From contig CAJQUN010000222.1 in NCBI GenBank assembly GCA_907163345.1, forward strand, positions 62,001-126,000: a DNA stretch of 64,000 bases, written 5' to 3'. Of this stretch, positions 45,023 to 56,752 are shown in pieces. This DNA comes from Haberlea rhodopensis. Lineage: Eukaryota; Streptophyta; Magnoliopsida; Lamiales; Gesneriaceae. The notes below the pieces were generated by a model. That model was not told where the DNA came from, searched no databases, and was given only the letters and a program-made list of their open reading frames with translations. Position numbers and translations under genes: made by a program. Position 1 is the stretch's first letter. Each line of letters starts with the position of its first letter.

Positions 45023-45315
45023 ATCAAAGGAAAAAAGGAACAAATAATGTCTTTGTTGATAACTTATCATGAATAATATTAAAATCGTCAAACAATAATA
45101 TTCATATCAATGATAACTTTACCGCTGAACAATTATTCTCTACAATTACACTACCTTGGTTTGCCAATATTATAAATTTTCTTATAACCAACAGAATACC
45201 AGATCAATGGAATTCACAAGATAAGAAGAAATGTTTAAATGAAGTTAAAAAGTTTGTTGGGATGATCCATATTTGTTCAACTATTACCCAGATCAAATCT
45301 TTCGGCGATGCATAA
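45023..45315 (+). pseudogene. Athila-type pol fragment, 3' part (RNase H end and integrase start)
   Basis: Continues the fragment interrupted at 25102. Decayed KGKKGTNNV-like RNase H end, then FTAEQLFSTITLPWFANIIN and NRIPDQWNSQDKKKCLNEVK, ending with DPYLFNYYPDQIFRRC-like sequence. These are typical of the Athila RNase H to integrase junction. Homology ends at about 45315. Confidence 0.82.
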
Positions 45316-45624
45316 GGGTGTTCTTCGGTTCGATTTTGACCGAACATTTTCGGTTATGTTCGGTTTGAAACGTTTCTTTTAATTGGATGATTAGTCAAAG
45401 AAAAGTCAACATAAATACAAACACTAATACATCATACATGGAACTCAAAAGGATTTTTAACCTTTGACTAGTTCTAAACTTCTAATATAATTTTGAAACT
45501 ATTTATTCCAAAAGGTCGAGTTTAAAGGAGACAACAAAATAAATAATATTATACTTTAAAACACGTAGTTATTTTATGAGGTATTATTCATACGATCAGG
45601 ATCGTTGATACTTAGAAATAACTA
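45316..45624. other. Short AT-rich spacer, nothing recognised
   Basis: A short run with repeated TTCGGTT/ACCGAAC motifs (45328-45370), then AT-rich sequence to the Copia B LTR. No gene or repeat family was recognised. Confidence 0.5.
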
Positions 45625-46473
45625 TGTTGGGAAAACATTTCTAAATTTTGGTGACAACAAACTTCTACTGCTTTGAAAAAGCTTACTAACAAAGAAGTCC
45701 GTCGACTGACTCTACAAAGGTCTACTGGAAGATAGAGTCGACTGGGTGCTAAGAATTGAAGTCATCATCTAGTGGATGCATAAAATAGAAGTATACTGGA
45801 TCAGAGTATCATAGTTCACTGCAAAGTCCACTAGCGTATTCACTGGATGATACCAGCAGATATTACAAGACATTATGTGACTTTAGTCCAACAGACTAAA
45901 TCACTAAGGAGAAGTCAGCAGACGTAAAAAGGCAACAAGACAAAAATCGACATGATCACTCTGACAATAGTACTACAGAACGTAGTACTACCATATCAGC
46001 GCCACCAATCTCGTCAGAATGAACTAGCCATTCGTGAACGGATTTGGAAAGAAGACAAAAGGAATTTGGATCAAAATCAGGAAGCTGATTTTTCGCGGTT
46101 CATTCCATTTGAAGAATAGTTGCATTTAGACTTTCAAAGTCTATATTACTGAAAAGTGTAAACCAAAGTCTTCTCGTATAACCTTCCTGCAAAGGAAGAA
46201 GGGGAGACATGTAAGCGTTTGTGCTTCGAACTTCCAAAAACAATTCTTGCGTCATTTACTTTTTGCACCTTATCTCACTGTCTCTTTGCTTTTATCTATC
46301 AGTTCTTATCTCAAAAGTCCATTAAACATCTTCCACACTATATTTTAGTTGTATATTTCCCTGCAATCAATTGAGATCTTTGTAGTACTTAACAGTCTGT
46401 TGTATTTTGAAAAATCAAGAATTGATCCTAATGTTTAAAAACCTCCCTTCTAAACACTACCCCGATTCTAACA
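45625..46473 (+). repeat. 5' LTR of Copia copy B
   Basis: Begins TGTTGGGAAAACATTTC and ends at TCTAACA. About 849 bp, shorter than in copy A. It is rich in the motif CTACTGG/TACTGGA. The TATA box of copy A corresponds to a mutated CTATATTACT near 46139. Confidence 0.82.
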
Positions 46474-46474
46474 A

Positions 46475-46490
46475 GTTGTAACAGAGCAGG
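46475..46490 (+). other. Decayed tRNA-Met primer binding site of copy B
   Basis: TTGTAACAGAGCAGGT, one base after the LTR end, differs by few bases from the canonical TGGTATCAGAGC-type site. Confidence 0.7.
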
Positions 46491-46518
46491 TCTTCTCAAT
46501 TGTGAGAATACCAGAACT

Positions 46519-48145
46519 GATGGCCTCATTCAGCAAGGTTCCAATGCTCAAGAAGGGATGACTATCATGACTAGAGAAGTCGGATGCAAGCATATCTAAG
46601 TTCTCAGGATGATGATATGTGGTATGTCATCACTGACGGACCAATGAAGATTATGAAAGTCAACACAGCCATGCTTATTTCTAGTTGTGAACCTTCATGG
46701 TTGAAAATGAGATACCATCTTTGACAAACGATGAAAATAAAAAGGTGAACTTGGATAATGTAGCTAAGGACATCTTATTCAAAACAATGGACAAAAATAT
46801 GTTCAACAAAAACAAGATGTGTCCTACCGCAAAGGATATTTGGGAAAAGATCGCACAACCGTGTGAGGGAAATGATCAGACAAACGAAAACAAGCTTACT
46901 GTCGCTCTACAAAAATTCGAAAACATCAAGATGATGTCTGGAGAGACTCTCAACGAATATGATGAAAGAGTGACAATAATTATCAATGAACTCAATAGCT
47001 TGGGCAAATAACTCTCAAACAGAGAAGTTACTATGAAAGTGATGAGAGATCTCCCAAGGGAATGGGATGTGAAGACCAAAGCCATGAGAGAATCCAAAGA
47101 TTTAAACAACATCGATCTGCACAATCTATTTGCTGATTTAAAGACGTACAGTTTGAATTAGGCATTCGAGAATGATAGCAAACCAAGTACCACTTAACCA
47201 ACGAAGGTCCTTGCTGCATCAAAGTTCCTGGGAACTGCAACAGAGATGATTCCTGAACAAATGCACTGATGCAATGGCGATGTTTATCAAGAAATTTGGC
47301 AAATTTATGAAGAAGATCCATACGACATATTATTCTTATCCATGGAATTAAATTTCAAGGATAGATCAGAAGAAGATGATCGTGTCTGCTTTAACTTTCA
47401 CAAACCAGGACACTTAATCGCCGACTATACCAAACCAAAGTAGGATGATCAAAAGTGGACTTCCAAGGACTACAAGAAGTCTAAAGAGAAAAGAAGATCT
47501 ACCAGGAGAGATACAGATCAAAAAGTTCTTGTTGCTGAAGAGAACAAGAGCAAGTGGACTGATTTAGACTCGAATCTGAAGAATCATCAAGCTCCTCAAG
47601 CGAAAGTGAAGATGAAGGAGTCAACTGTCTCATGGCCAATGATGGCAGTGAGCTAACTGATTTTAACCTTTCTGAGTTCACTCATATTGAACTCACCAAT
47701 GCATTGCAGGACATGATAAATGAGTACCAACGGTTATATGAGTCCTTCGAGAACTACAAGACTTAACATACTAGTCCAATCAAACAACAGGATAGTAAAC
47801 TTGATTGTGAACAATCAAGGGAGATGGAATGCTCAAGGGCAAAAGTAAGTCTACCCGAAAAGGAAAAGGACGAAGTTAAATGCGCACACCAGAAGTTTAT
47901 CAATTTGGTTCGCACATGGAACACATCAACATCTAGGAAAGACGAAATACTAGAGTCAATAAGGCTTGCTGGTGATCTTGCTGGCATAGGCATCAACCAT
48001 GACAGTAATGCTTCTAGCACACGATCTCAATTGTGTCTGGTGAAAAACAAGTCTCAAACAATGAACTTTGTTAGATCCAGCACAGTATATGAACCAAGTG
48101 AGTTGGAGATGGAACCTGTCAAGCCAATACTCATTAAGGAATAGG
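46519..48145 (+). pseudogene. Copia gag, copy B
   Basis: ATG at 46519 (MASFSKVPMLKK) with an early stop. A main open segment at 46697-47011 has KVNLDNVAKDILFKTMDKNM, MCPTAKDIWEKI and SGETLNEYDERV. The zinc knuckle near 47385 reads CFNFHKPGHLIADYTKP: two of its three cysteines are replaced (F and Y). Later sequence holds the coiled-coil-like stretch (47824-48144) and YEPSELEMEPVKPILIKE. Multiple stops and frameshifts. Confidence 0.82.
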
Positions 48146-49640
48146 CATCACTTAAATGTATTTGTTGCGTTAAGCCAGTAGAGAAGACTAGACCAGTACA
48201 GAAGTCCAATAATGGACATAAGCCTACTGGTCAGGCAACTCGAGAGGCAAAAACATGCCTGTCCAGAAGAGATATATGCTTCCAAACAGGAATCAAAAAC
48301 CAAAACAACATGCATACACTCAATATCACACACAACGCCCTAGAACACCATCACCATTTTCTGCACACGCATTTCAGGACACGCATAAACCCAAAATGTT
48401 CAAGGTTGTCCAAGTGTGCGTCCCGAAATGGTTAATCCCATCTGGACCCAAGTATGATTGGGTACCAATGCTTTCATTGCTTTAATTGTAGAGATCTAGG
48501 ATCCAGTTAGTTCGGAGTTCAGAGTGGTTTCTGGACAATGGATGTTCTAGGCATACAAGAAGTGCATGTCTACCGTTTGAGTTAGTAGACACTACCAGAC
48601 CAAGAATAACCTTTGGTGACAATGCGAAAGGTAGAACCATGGGTAAGGGTAAGATTACCCATGGTAACATTACTATTAAAAATGTACTGTTAGTTGAAAA
48701 TATATGATGTAACCTGATTAGCATTAGTCAACTATGTGATAATGGACATTCAGTAGAATTCAATCAGCACTCTTGCACAATAAGATATACTGATGGTAAT
48801 ATACTGCTTGTAGGTAAAAGGCATGATAACACATATAAGATTGATTGTAATTTTGATCAGCCAACCTCATCTACTTGCTTTGCTGCCTTGAATAGTTCCA
48901 AAATTGGCTTTGGTACAAGCGAGTCATCAAAATTTTAAAACTATTGTCAGTCTGCGTAAGCTTGATTTAGTTAATGGATTGCCCCAGATAGAGTTCTCAA
49001 AAGATAAGATTTGTTCATCATGCCAACATGGTAAGTAGATCAGATCTACCTTAAGAACAGAGGTAGTACATCTTCTTCTCGGTGACTAGAGTTACTGCAC
49101 ATGGATCTTTTTGGTCCTACACCAGTAACAAGTCTAGGGGGAATGAAGTATATCCTAGTGTTAATAGATGATTTCTCTCGTTTTACGTGGGTCCTGCTTC
49201 TAAGTAGCAAAGATCATGCTACTCCAAAACTGATCAAACTACTGAAGAGACTGCAAACAAGAAGTCGTGTGTGATAGATAGAATTCGTAGTGACAAAGGT
49301 ACCGAGTTTACAAATCAAACGCTCAAATCATATCTAGATGATCTTGGTATTAAACATGAATACTCTGCTGCTAGAACCCATCAACAAAATGGAGTTGTTG
49401 AGTGTAGGAACCGCACTTTGAAAGAAGTTTCACAAACTATGCTTGCAGAGTCAGAAATCTCTCAGAGATTTTGGGTAGAAACAATTAGTACAACTTGCTA
49501 TACACAAAACATAGCGATGATTAATAAACGAGGTAACAAACACTGTATGAGATATGGAATGGCAGTAGGCCACATATTTCTGATTTTCATGTGTTTGGTT
49601 GCAAATATTTTATTCATAACAATGGAAAGACTCATCTAAC
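48146..49640 (+). pseudogene. Copia protease and integrase, copy B
   Basis: The protease motif near 48530 is WFLDNGCSRH: the active-site D-S-G has become D-N-G. Pre-integrase sequence follows (NLISISQLCDNGH). The integrase core is recognisable: HMDLFGPTPV, IRSDKGTEFTNQ and NGVVECRNRT, giving D, D and E. An open segment covers 49271-49639. The HHCC finger is partly lost by deletion near 48920-48950. Non-functional. Confidence 0.84.
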
Positions 49641-50052
49641 CGTTTTTGATGCTAACTCTGATGCAGGAATATTTTCTTGGCTACTCAGCTGTCAATAAGG
49701 CTTTTAGAGTATTTAATAATATAGCACTTACAATAGAGGAGTCTATTCATGTCAAATTTGATGAATCTCTTGATAATTCTATCTCTGTATTACAAATCAA
49801 TAATTTGAGTAATCGATAAGAAAATACACATATTGATGATGATTGTGATGATGAGTTGGACTATAGTAGAAGGGTTGACAGCATATTAGAACCAGGGGCC
49901 CCGGAAGCACAAGCAGAGGAGCCTACTGCTCCACAAGAGCTAAACCCTGCTGCCGAGGACACTACTGAATCTACACGTGGACATCACAAATGCCATGAAC
50001 CCATCCAGTCTATTGATCTAACAACTCAAATCCCTTTTGATGAAGGAACAAA
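49641..50052 (+). pseudogene. Copia integrase C-terminus and IN-RT linker, copy B
   Basis: YFLGYSAVNKAFRVF-like sequence in a shifted frame, then the acidic linker (DELDYSRRVDSILEPGAPEA). It ends at the LTR start at 50053. Near 49822 it provides the unoccupied version of the site used by the 2961-8399 element in copy A. Confidence 0.8.
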
Positions 50053-52594
50053 TGTGAGGACCAGTTCCTAATCAAGTATTTAATTATCACACAATGATTA
50101 TATTTTTGTAAACAGCGGAAGATTATTTAAAATTCTGCCAACAAGTGGCTCTAAAAATTTCGGCATGACCTCCACGTACGAGGGACATACAAAAAAAAAT
50201 GAAAACACAATAATAATATTCATAGTATAAAAGTAAATACATAATAACATAGCAAGCATCATAGGCATCCAGCACATAGTCCGTACTAAAAATAAATACA
50301 TAATACCATAGCATGCACAATAAGTCTCCATCACACATTTCATACTTAAAATATTTACATAATACCATCAGCAGTAAGTTAACACAGGATAACCACAAAT
50401 ATTCAAGACCAAACTGAATAACTCAATTTACATAATTATATGATACAAGACACACGCTGGTATAATTTAACTATCCAACGACCTGGAAAGAGACAAAAGA
50501 AACAACCTCATGTAAGACTTCAACGAGTATTCCCTCTTTGAGATCCTGTTTACCTGTAATACCTGCCATTGTCCGCACACAAAGACAACAACAGCCCCCT
50601 TGGGGGTTAGCCAAAGCCCAATATGAAACTATCAAGTAATTACAACATGAATCTATAAAATGTGATAGATGATGTAATGCAATGCAACGTAATGCAATGC
50701 ATGTAAGGTACAATGAATCGAATCTCAATATTTCAAAATATCGGAGTCCAAATAAATGTATCATATCAAGCTCAAGCAGGGTCTCGTCGCCACCACATCT
50801 CTCTCAGTCGAGCCATTGGCGGTCCATCATCCCTCGTGTCTGGGAGACGTCGACACACTCATTGCTACGGCATCTCTCAGCTCACTCTCTCCACCGAGCC
50901 ATTGGAGTGCCCATCATCCCCAGACACACATCACAGATACCAACAAAAAGATATGGGTATCAACAAAAGAATCGGTAGGATCAACATGACGTGCTCAATG
51001 TTTATGCGTGTCAATGCATCATGCAATATCATAATCTCATGTGATGAAACTCAATATGTCCAACGTGTATGTCATATATTGATGTACGTTTATCGAAAAT
51101 GATGTGTGTTAACAAAATATTTATTTTCATACATCGATATGCCAATTATGAATGCTACGAATGCTCATAATTCAATTAAAATCACATAGCCAAGTAATTT
51201 CACGTAATTCATGTAAGTTCAGCAAGTCATGTATCAAATAATACAGATACATGTCGTATGTTACCGATCACAACATACCTATTTCTTTTAATTCTGATCA
51301 ACATCTGAACCGTTATCTTCCCAAAAGTTCACTACAGAGAATCAAATAATACACCATTTCATTACTTCTTTATCACTAAATTTTGACCTTATCATACATA
51401 TAATCTATTCTTTAACTGATGGCGATTGATCAGATCTAAACTATGTAGAATATAAATATTCTGATTCTCGTGTACTCATTCTTATCATAATTTTAGTTCT
51501 AGAGTTATTAAGATGTCTAATCATCATTAAAATTATAATAACACATTTTATTTCCTTGGACAACCTACAAAGCCGACCACAACAATGAATTAGAACTTTC
51601 ACCCTTAAACCATGAGAAACAATCAATATCGATTGAGAACATAATTTGCAAAGTTACACCTCAAGCGCTGTAATTAAATCGTCCCTATCCCCAAACAGTA
51701 GAATAAAACAACCAGTTTTTGGAAATCTGAATGGAAAACTCATACAACCCTCCAGTAATGATAAATCAAGCTAACACATTATTAAAGTGGGTTAAAATCG
51801 ATTAAAGGAAAGATTTCAGCAGCTTCAACCCCACATGCACGAAATTGATCGAACCAGAAACTCAAATCGTACAACAGTACAAAATAACCCAAACAGAACA
51901 TGTAGTTCAAAGTTCTTACAATTCTCTTATACCTGATTCATCAAGCTAGAACACGATTTAAACTAGTTAATACTTGGCTAATTAATCACTAGAACCTTCT
52001 CCCTCAAAACCCATCAAACCGATCAGCATTCCCCAACCATGCAGTAAGAAATAACACCAATACCAAACAATTTAGCACATATTAATCATTTATCCCTTTC
52101 CATTCAAATCAACAATACAAATTTGAAAATCTGTAAAATTATCCAACACAAGATTAATCAAGCTAAGATATGATTAAATTGGGTTAAAATCGATCAAGAA
52201 CAAGATTTAAATATTTTCATCCTCAAACTCTAAACATGCATCGATTAACACCCAATATGCATCGATATTTTTCGAACTAAACTACACAAATTGTGGGGAT
52301 TGCAGGGAAAGAACAATTTTGGAGCAAAGGAGATTACCTAAGCAAAATCTAGAGAAAATCGCATGAAATACGATGAACCCTAGCTGCTCAAGCTTTCGCG
52401 CTAACTGTGCAAATGTCGATGCAATCCACGACGAAACCATGACTCCTTGGTATGGAAATGTGCGCCAGAGAGAGGGGAAGTGGTAGTGGGTCGAGATCGG
52501 TGAATGGTGGTCGGAAGGCGGCAGACGCATAGATTTTGCGATGAAAGGTCGGACAGAATGCGGGAGCAGGGAGAGGAGAAAAGGCTATGGCCTT
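50053..52594 (-). repeat. Chromovirus-like LTR, older, left part
   Basis: Starts TGTGAGGACCAG, similar in layout to the left end TGTAAGGACCCC of the 25304 element and thus probably minus-oriented. Shared landmarks include an AACAGCCCCC block near 50590 (compare 25996) and a pre-promoter region with AACCCTAG near 52376. Many substitutions mean it is older. The element at 52595-58600 splits it. Homology resumes at 58606. The last five bases (52590-52594, GCCTT) are that element's target duplication. Confidence 0.65.
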
Positions 52595-54957
52595 TGTGAT
52601 GCCCGGGAATTATTGGTGTTAATCCCGGTATTGTAATAATCCTTACTGGATTTTAATTGTGGCAATTGTGTATTAATTACGGTTTTGGGACTCTCGGGGA
52701 TTTTAAATCCGATTTTTTGAGTAATTGGGATTGAATCCTCGTCGTGGTGGTAACCTTGGAATTTGGTCTTTGGTGGGATTTGGGGTCCGGAGTACTTTGT
52801 ACTGGGGCTGGTAATGGAATTAGAGTTGGAGAGATGTATTTTTGAAAACAGATGATTTTTAATGAGTCATGATGTATTTGTGGAAGGATTGGTATTTTCG
52901 AGTTTTGGTACTATACATACCAAGTGGACTCGATATTCCATCATTTTGGCACGAAACCCTTCCCTCTCTTCCCTCTCTTCCCTCTCTTTTCGCTCAAGCC
53001 CTTCCCCCCATTTTCCCTCTTCTTCCCTTTGGTGGAAAATCGATGGTAGCTTGGCTCGGGAGCCGGATTTCTCGAAGATAATCAGGTATTCATCTTCCCT
53101 CACCTTTGTCTTCGATTTGGTTGTAGTATTGTTGAGTTTGGTAGAGCTTTGAGTTGGCTATGGGTTTTGGGGATTTTTGGTAAAAATCCAATGTTGAGTT
53201 TTTGGAATTATTATTGGTTATAAATGGTGTATTAGGGGTGTTGAGGAAGTTAGGGATGTTGGTTTTGTGTGTAGGTGTCAAAAACACCATGGAAGCTCAA
53301 ATTTCTCGAAAAATCGCAGGTCGCGATCGATCGCCGAGGAGAGCCGATCGATCGCGACGAGCAGCTGTAAATTGTTGAAGATGTACAATGCCGGCAATCG
53401 ATCGCCAAGTCTCAGCGATCGATCATGAGGCGATTGGCGATCGATCGTGGAGACACGCGATCGATCGCGGAAGGCTTCTATTTAGCAGCGGGTGCGCGCG
53501 ATCGATCGCGACATATGCGGCGATCGATCGAGGCCGGAAGTGTTTTGTTTTTTTCAAATTTTGGAAAAAATGTCGGGATTTTGGAATCGAGGTTTATTTA
53601 GCCCATTTCCGGGGCAACGTCTACATTCCAATGGGAATGCTATACTTTTAATATGGATTGGTTGGAGCCAAATTTATTAAAACGGAACTCTCGGTTGAGT
53701 TTTTGGCTATCTTTTAAACGTTTTAATTGGTATATTTTTGGGTATTATGCATGCCTAGCCCGGGGCCTTTATTTTGGTAATCGTCATGGATTGATGATGG
53801 GTTTTGAGGTTGCGAACGTGCGTGGGCACGTGATTGCATGCTTATGCTTGATTGAAATTGTTTATGGGTTTTAGCACATACTTCTCGGGACATGGAACTC
53901 AAGCAAGGTTTAGCTTGGACTACGGAAACTTAAGGTACGTGTAACGTACGAGCATGACCTTAATTATATCATTGTAATTATTGTGTATGCGATAGATGAA
54001 TGGTAAGGGTTATTAGTCGATACATAATATATCGTGTCTTGCATAAATTGGTTAATGGAAACGGGACTGGGTTGTGTTATGTTGATTGGTCTTATGTAAT
54101 GTATGGTGCCGCTTTGGAGCGAGCAATTGTTGTGATGTGGTCGCTATGGAGCGAACAACGGTAAGTGATGCCGCTACTTTTGAGTGAGCGAGGAATTGTG
54201 GCTTTTGACTAGATATCTAGGATATCTGTATTTATTCCCCTATTGATATTGAATTGGATAAGGGACATAGTTAATCAGTGTAATGATTAACTGGATATTT
54301 GGAATTTGATGATTTTTGTTGTTTTGAGAACAGGGACAATACAGTGGGATCCCGGATGAGGATGATGCCATCCAGGGAGTATCATTTAAATTCTTGACAA
54401 TTATATTGTTGTAATTTATGAATTATTTAATTGTAATTATTGGTTTGGCGGTATTGGTATGCTCACCCCGTGTGGGGGCTGTCTCTGTTGGGGCAGGTGA
54501 AACAAGTACAATGGTAGCCCTGGAGCTGCGTTCGAGCTATGAATCGGAGGTGATTCCAGGATCGAGACACCGGAGCTCATGTGGAGCTGGATATTGTGTA
54601 TGCCCTTTCTATACATTACGTACACATAGGTTTATTCGATGCTCGTGTGTGAGCAATAATTATGTGTTGTATAAGGAGGCATGGGCCTTTCTCTTTTCAT
54701 TATATGTGTGAGCAATCAACTAGGGAATTGCTAGATGAATTGAGATTGTAATTAGTATATTACATAGGTGCATGATGTGTTGAATGTCTTAATTTGGGAA
54801 ATCGGATATTGCATGGTATGGAATAGATGAAGCAAGAAATTTTATAGGTGGTATTGTGTGCCACGATTACATGTAGTTTCCCTTTTCACATGATTGAATG
54901 CACCAAATGCATGGCTTAATGCACTAATTGTGGGTTAAGGGCACGGGGGCCCTTACA
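52595..54957 (+). repeat. 5' LTR of non-autonomous member 2
   Basis: 2363 bp, from TGTGATGCCCGGG to GGCCCTTACA. A TATA-like ACTATACATACC lies at about 52908-52919, then a CT-rich leader (52960-53030) and a palindrome array at 53326-53535. GCCGCT/AGCGA motifs at 54110-54190 resemble the internal repeats. Confidence 0.9.
53326..53535. repeat. Palindrome array, GCGATCGATCGC type, 5' LTR of member 2
   Basis: About eight CGATCGATCG-centred palindromes, for example at 53326, 53345, 53417, 53440, 53458, 53498 and 53520. It lies about 400 bp downstream of the TATA-like element. Confidence 0.88.
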
Positions 54958-55374
54958 GTAGTGGTATCAGAGCAGTGGTTGCTCTTTGGGGCTGTTAAGG
55001 GCCTAGGAACTTGTTGATAGGAATTGGTAGCACATATTTATACATGATGGTATTAGTGTTGTATGACACAACTAATTGCTTATGTGCTTTTACGATTTGG
55101 AAAGTGGTATTACTGATCATTGTGGTTGCAGGAATCGTGTAGAATACGATAGGATGGCATTAATGGTAATGTCTGGCACTCCATGTATTATGTGCTAAGG
55201 GATCTGATTTTGTAGGAAAATCAGGAAATGGGAAATGTGATATGCTGTCTAAGGACAGGGATGGTTGACAACAGACAGTGGGATATTGTGGTATGATTTC
55301 AATTGTTATTGAATATACAATGTGTTACTTTTAGCGTCCTACTACGGGTATATCATCAGCGATAGATCATAATA

Positions 55375-55680
55375 TTTGCCGCTGTCATGTCGAAGCGATG
55401 TACATCCCGCTGTCATTATCGAAGCGAGGGATATTATTGAGTTGTCGATATGACGTAGTAGGATTTGTGAACTGTTGTATTAACCTGGATGCAGTTATAT
55501 GGAGCTAGTGAAAGGTTTCGGTGGTTGTTATATTCGAGCGAGGGAGGTACTTGCCGCTGTCATATGAAGCGATGGTAATATGATATTTGCCGATGTCATG
55601 TCAAAGCGATGTACATGCCGTTGTCATTGTCGAAGCGAGGGATATCATATGATGCCGCTATATGTCAAAGCGAGGGGTCC
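55375..55680 (+). repeat. Degenerate GCCGCTGTCAT / GAAGCGA repeats
   Basis: Several imperfect copies of a GCCGCTGTCATGTCGAAGCG type unit, spaced 30-60 bp, with CGATGTACAT nearby. Confidence 0.7.
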
Positions 55681-55859
55681 TAAAATTTTGCTGTTATAAC
55701 AAGACCGGAACGGCCACATTATCGATATTTGAGCGACGCGATCGGGAACAAAGTGCTGCGTGTAATGTGAGCCACCTCTTGGGTCCGAAAGGAACAAAGT
55801 GCTACATGCATGTGAGTACCTCTTGTGTCCTTGATTTGTTCCGCTGATTCAGTTGGCGA

Positions 55860-56320
55860 TGGTTCATGCCGCCAGGTATATTGATAGCGATGTCTCTTTC
55901 CGCTATGCCATTGGAGATGATTCATGCCGCCGGGCATTCTATTGGCGATGGTTCATGCCGCCGGGTATTCTATTGGCGATGGTTCATGCCGCCGGGTATT
56001 CTATTGGCGATGGTTCATGCCGCCGGGTATTCTATTGGCGATGGTTCATGCCGCCGGGTATTCTATTGGCGATGGCTCATGCCGCCGGGCATTCTATTGG
56101 CGATGGTTCATGCCGCCGGGTATTCTATTGACGATGGTTCATGCCGCCGGGCATTCTATTGGTGATGGTTCATGCCGCCGGGTATTCTATTGGCGATGGT
56201 TCATGCCGCCGGGTATTCTATTGGCGATGGTTCATACCGCCGGGTATGCTATTGGTGATGATTCATGCCGCCGGGTATTCTATTGGCGATGGTTCATACC
56301 GCCGGGTATTACATAGCGAC
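55860..56320 (+). repeat. 31-bp minisatellite
   Basis: Some fourteen tandem copies of a 31-bp unit containing GATGGTTCATGCCGCCGGGT and ATTCTATTGGC. Decayed relatives continue to about 56600. Since 31 is not a multiple of three and the unit has no stop in any forward phase, all three frames stay open; this is not evidence of a gene. Confidence 0.93.
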
Positions 56321-56752
56321 GGGTCATTCCGCTACATCTATGACGACGGTTCATGCCGCCAGGCATCATATAGCAATGGTACATTCCGCTATATCTATGG
56401 CGATGGTTCATACCGCCGGATATCTATAGCGATGTTTTATGCCGCTGACTCTATGGCGAGGGATCATGCCGCTGATTCTATAGCGATGGGTTATACCGCT
56501 ATGTGCGTAGCACTGGATTATGCCGCCTACGAGCGACGGGTGCTGCTGGTGTACCGCTGGTGGACGAGGGATACATGTATACCGCTATCTTGATAGCGAT
56601 GAGGTATGTTATATTACTGATTTGTTAGCATTATTATGAATACCATACGTGGTTATATAATGTCATATGTTTGACGATGAGAATATGGATGTCGTGTATC
56701 GACATGTACCGTCACGAGTTGACGATGGGATTTTGGATGTCATGTGTTGGCA

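Larger units (their letters stand above)
45625..50052 (+). mobile_element. Ty1/Copia (SIRE-like) retrotransposon, copy B, 3'-truncated
   Basis: Same family as copy A, on the plus strand: LTR, PBS, gag, protease, integrase and linker. It ends where an LTR starts at 50053; RT and the 3' LTR are not seen. Many stops and frameshifts. The protease motif and zinc knuckle are both mutated, so it is older or less constrained than copy A. Its value is as an uninterrupted reference for insertion points in copy A. Confidence 0.88.
54958..56752 (+). other. Internal region of member 2
   Basis: PBS TGGTATCAGAGCAGTGGT at 54962-54979. The leader (to about 55300) is clearly homologous to 31242-30900 on the minus strand of member 1, including GTTGCAGGAATCGTGT, a possible splice acceptor. 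The remainder is repeats, with no coding domain. Confidence 0.85.

Noticed and set aside
50682..51102. Overlapping plus-strand frames of about 100-130 codons near 50.7-51.1 kb
   Set aside because: They lie in the older chromovirus-like LTR, overlap in all phases and show no domain.
54958..54990. TGGTATCAGAGCAGTGGT considered as part of a tRNA gene
   Set aside because: Only the 3' end complement is present, next to an LTR end. It is a primer binding site; the same holds at 31221 and 63088.
55853..56593. Overlapping frames rich in MPPGILLAMVHAAGYS-like repeats
   Set aside because: The 31-bp repeat is open in all three forward frames, which is a repeat effect and not a coding signal.
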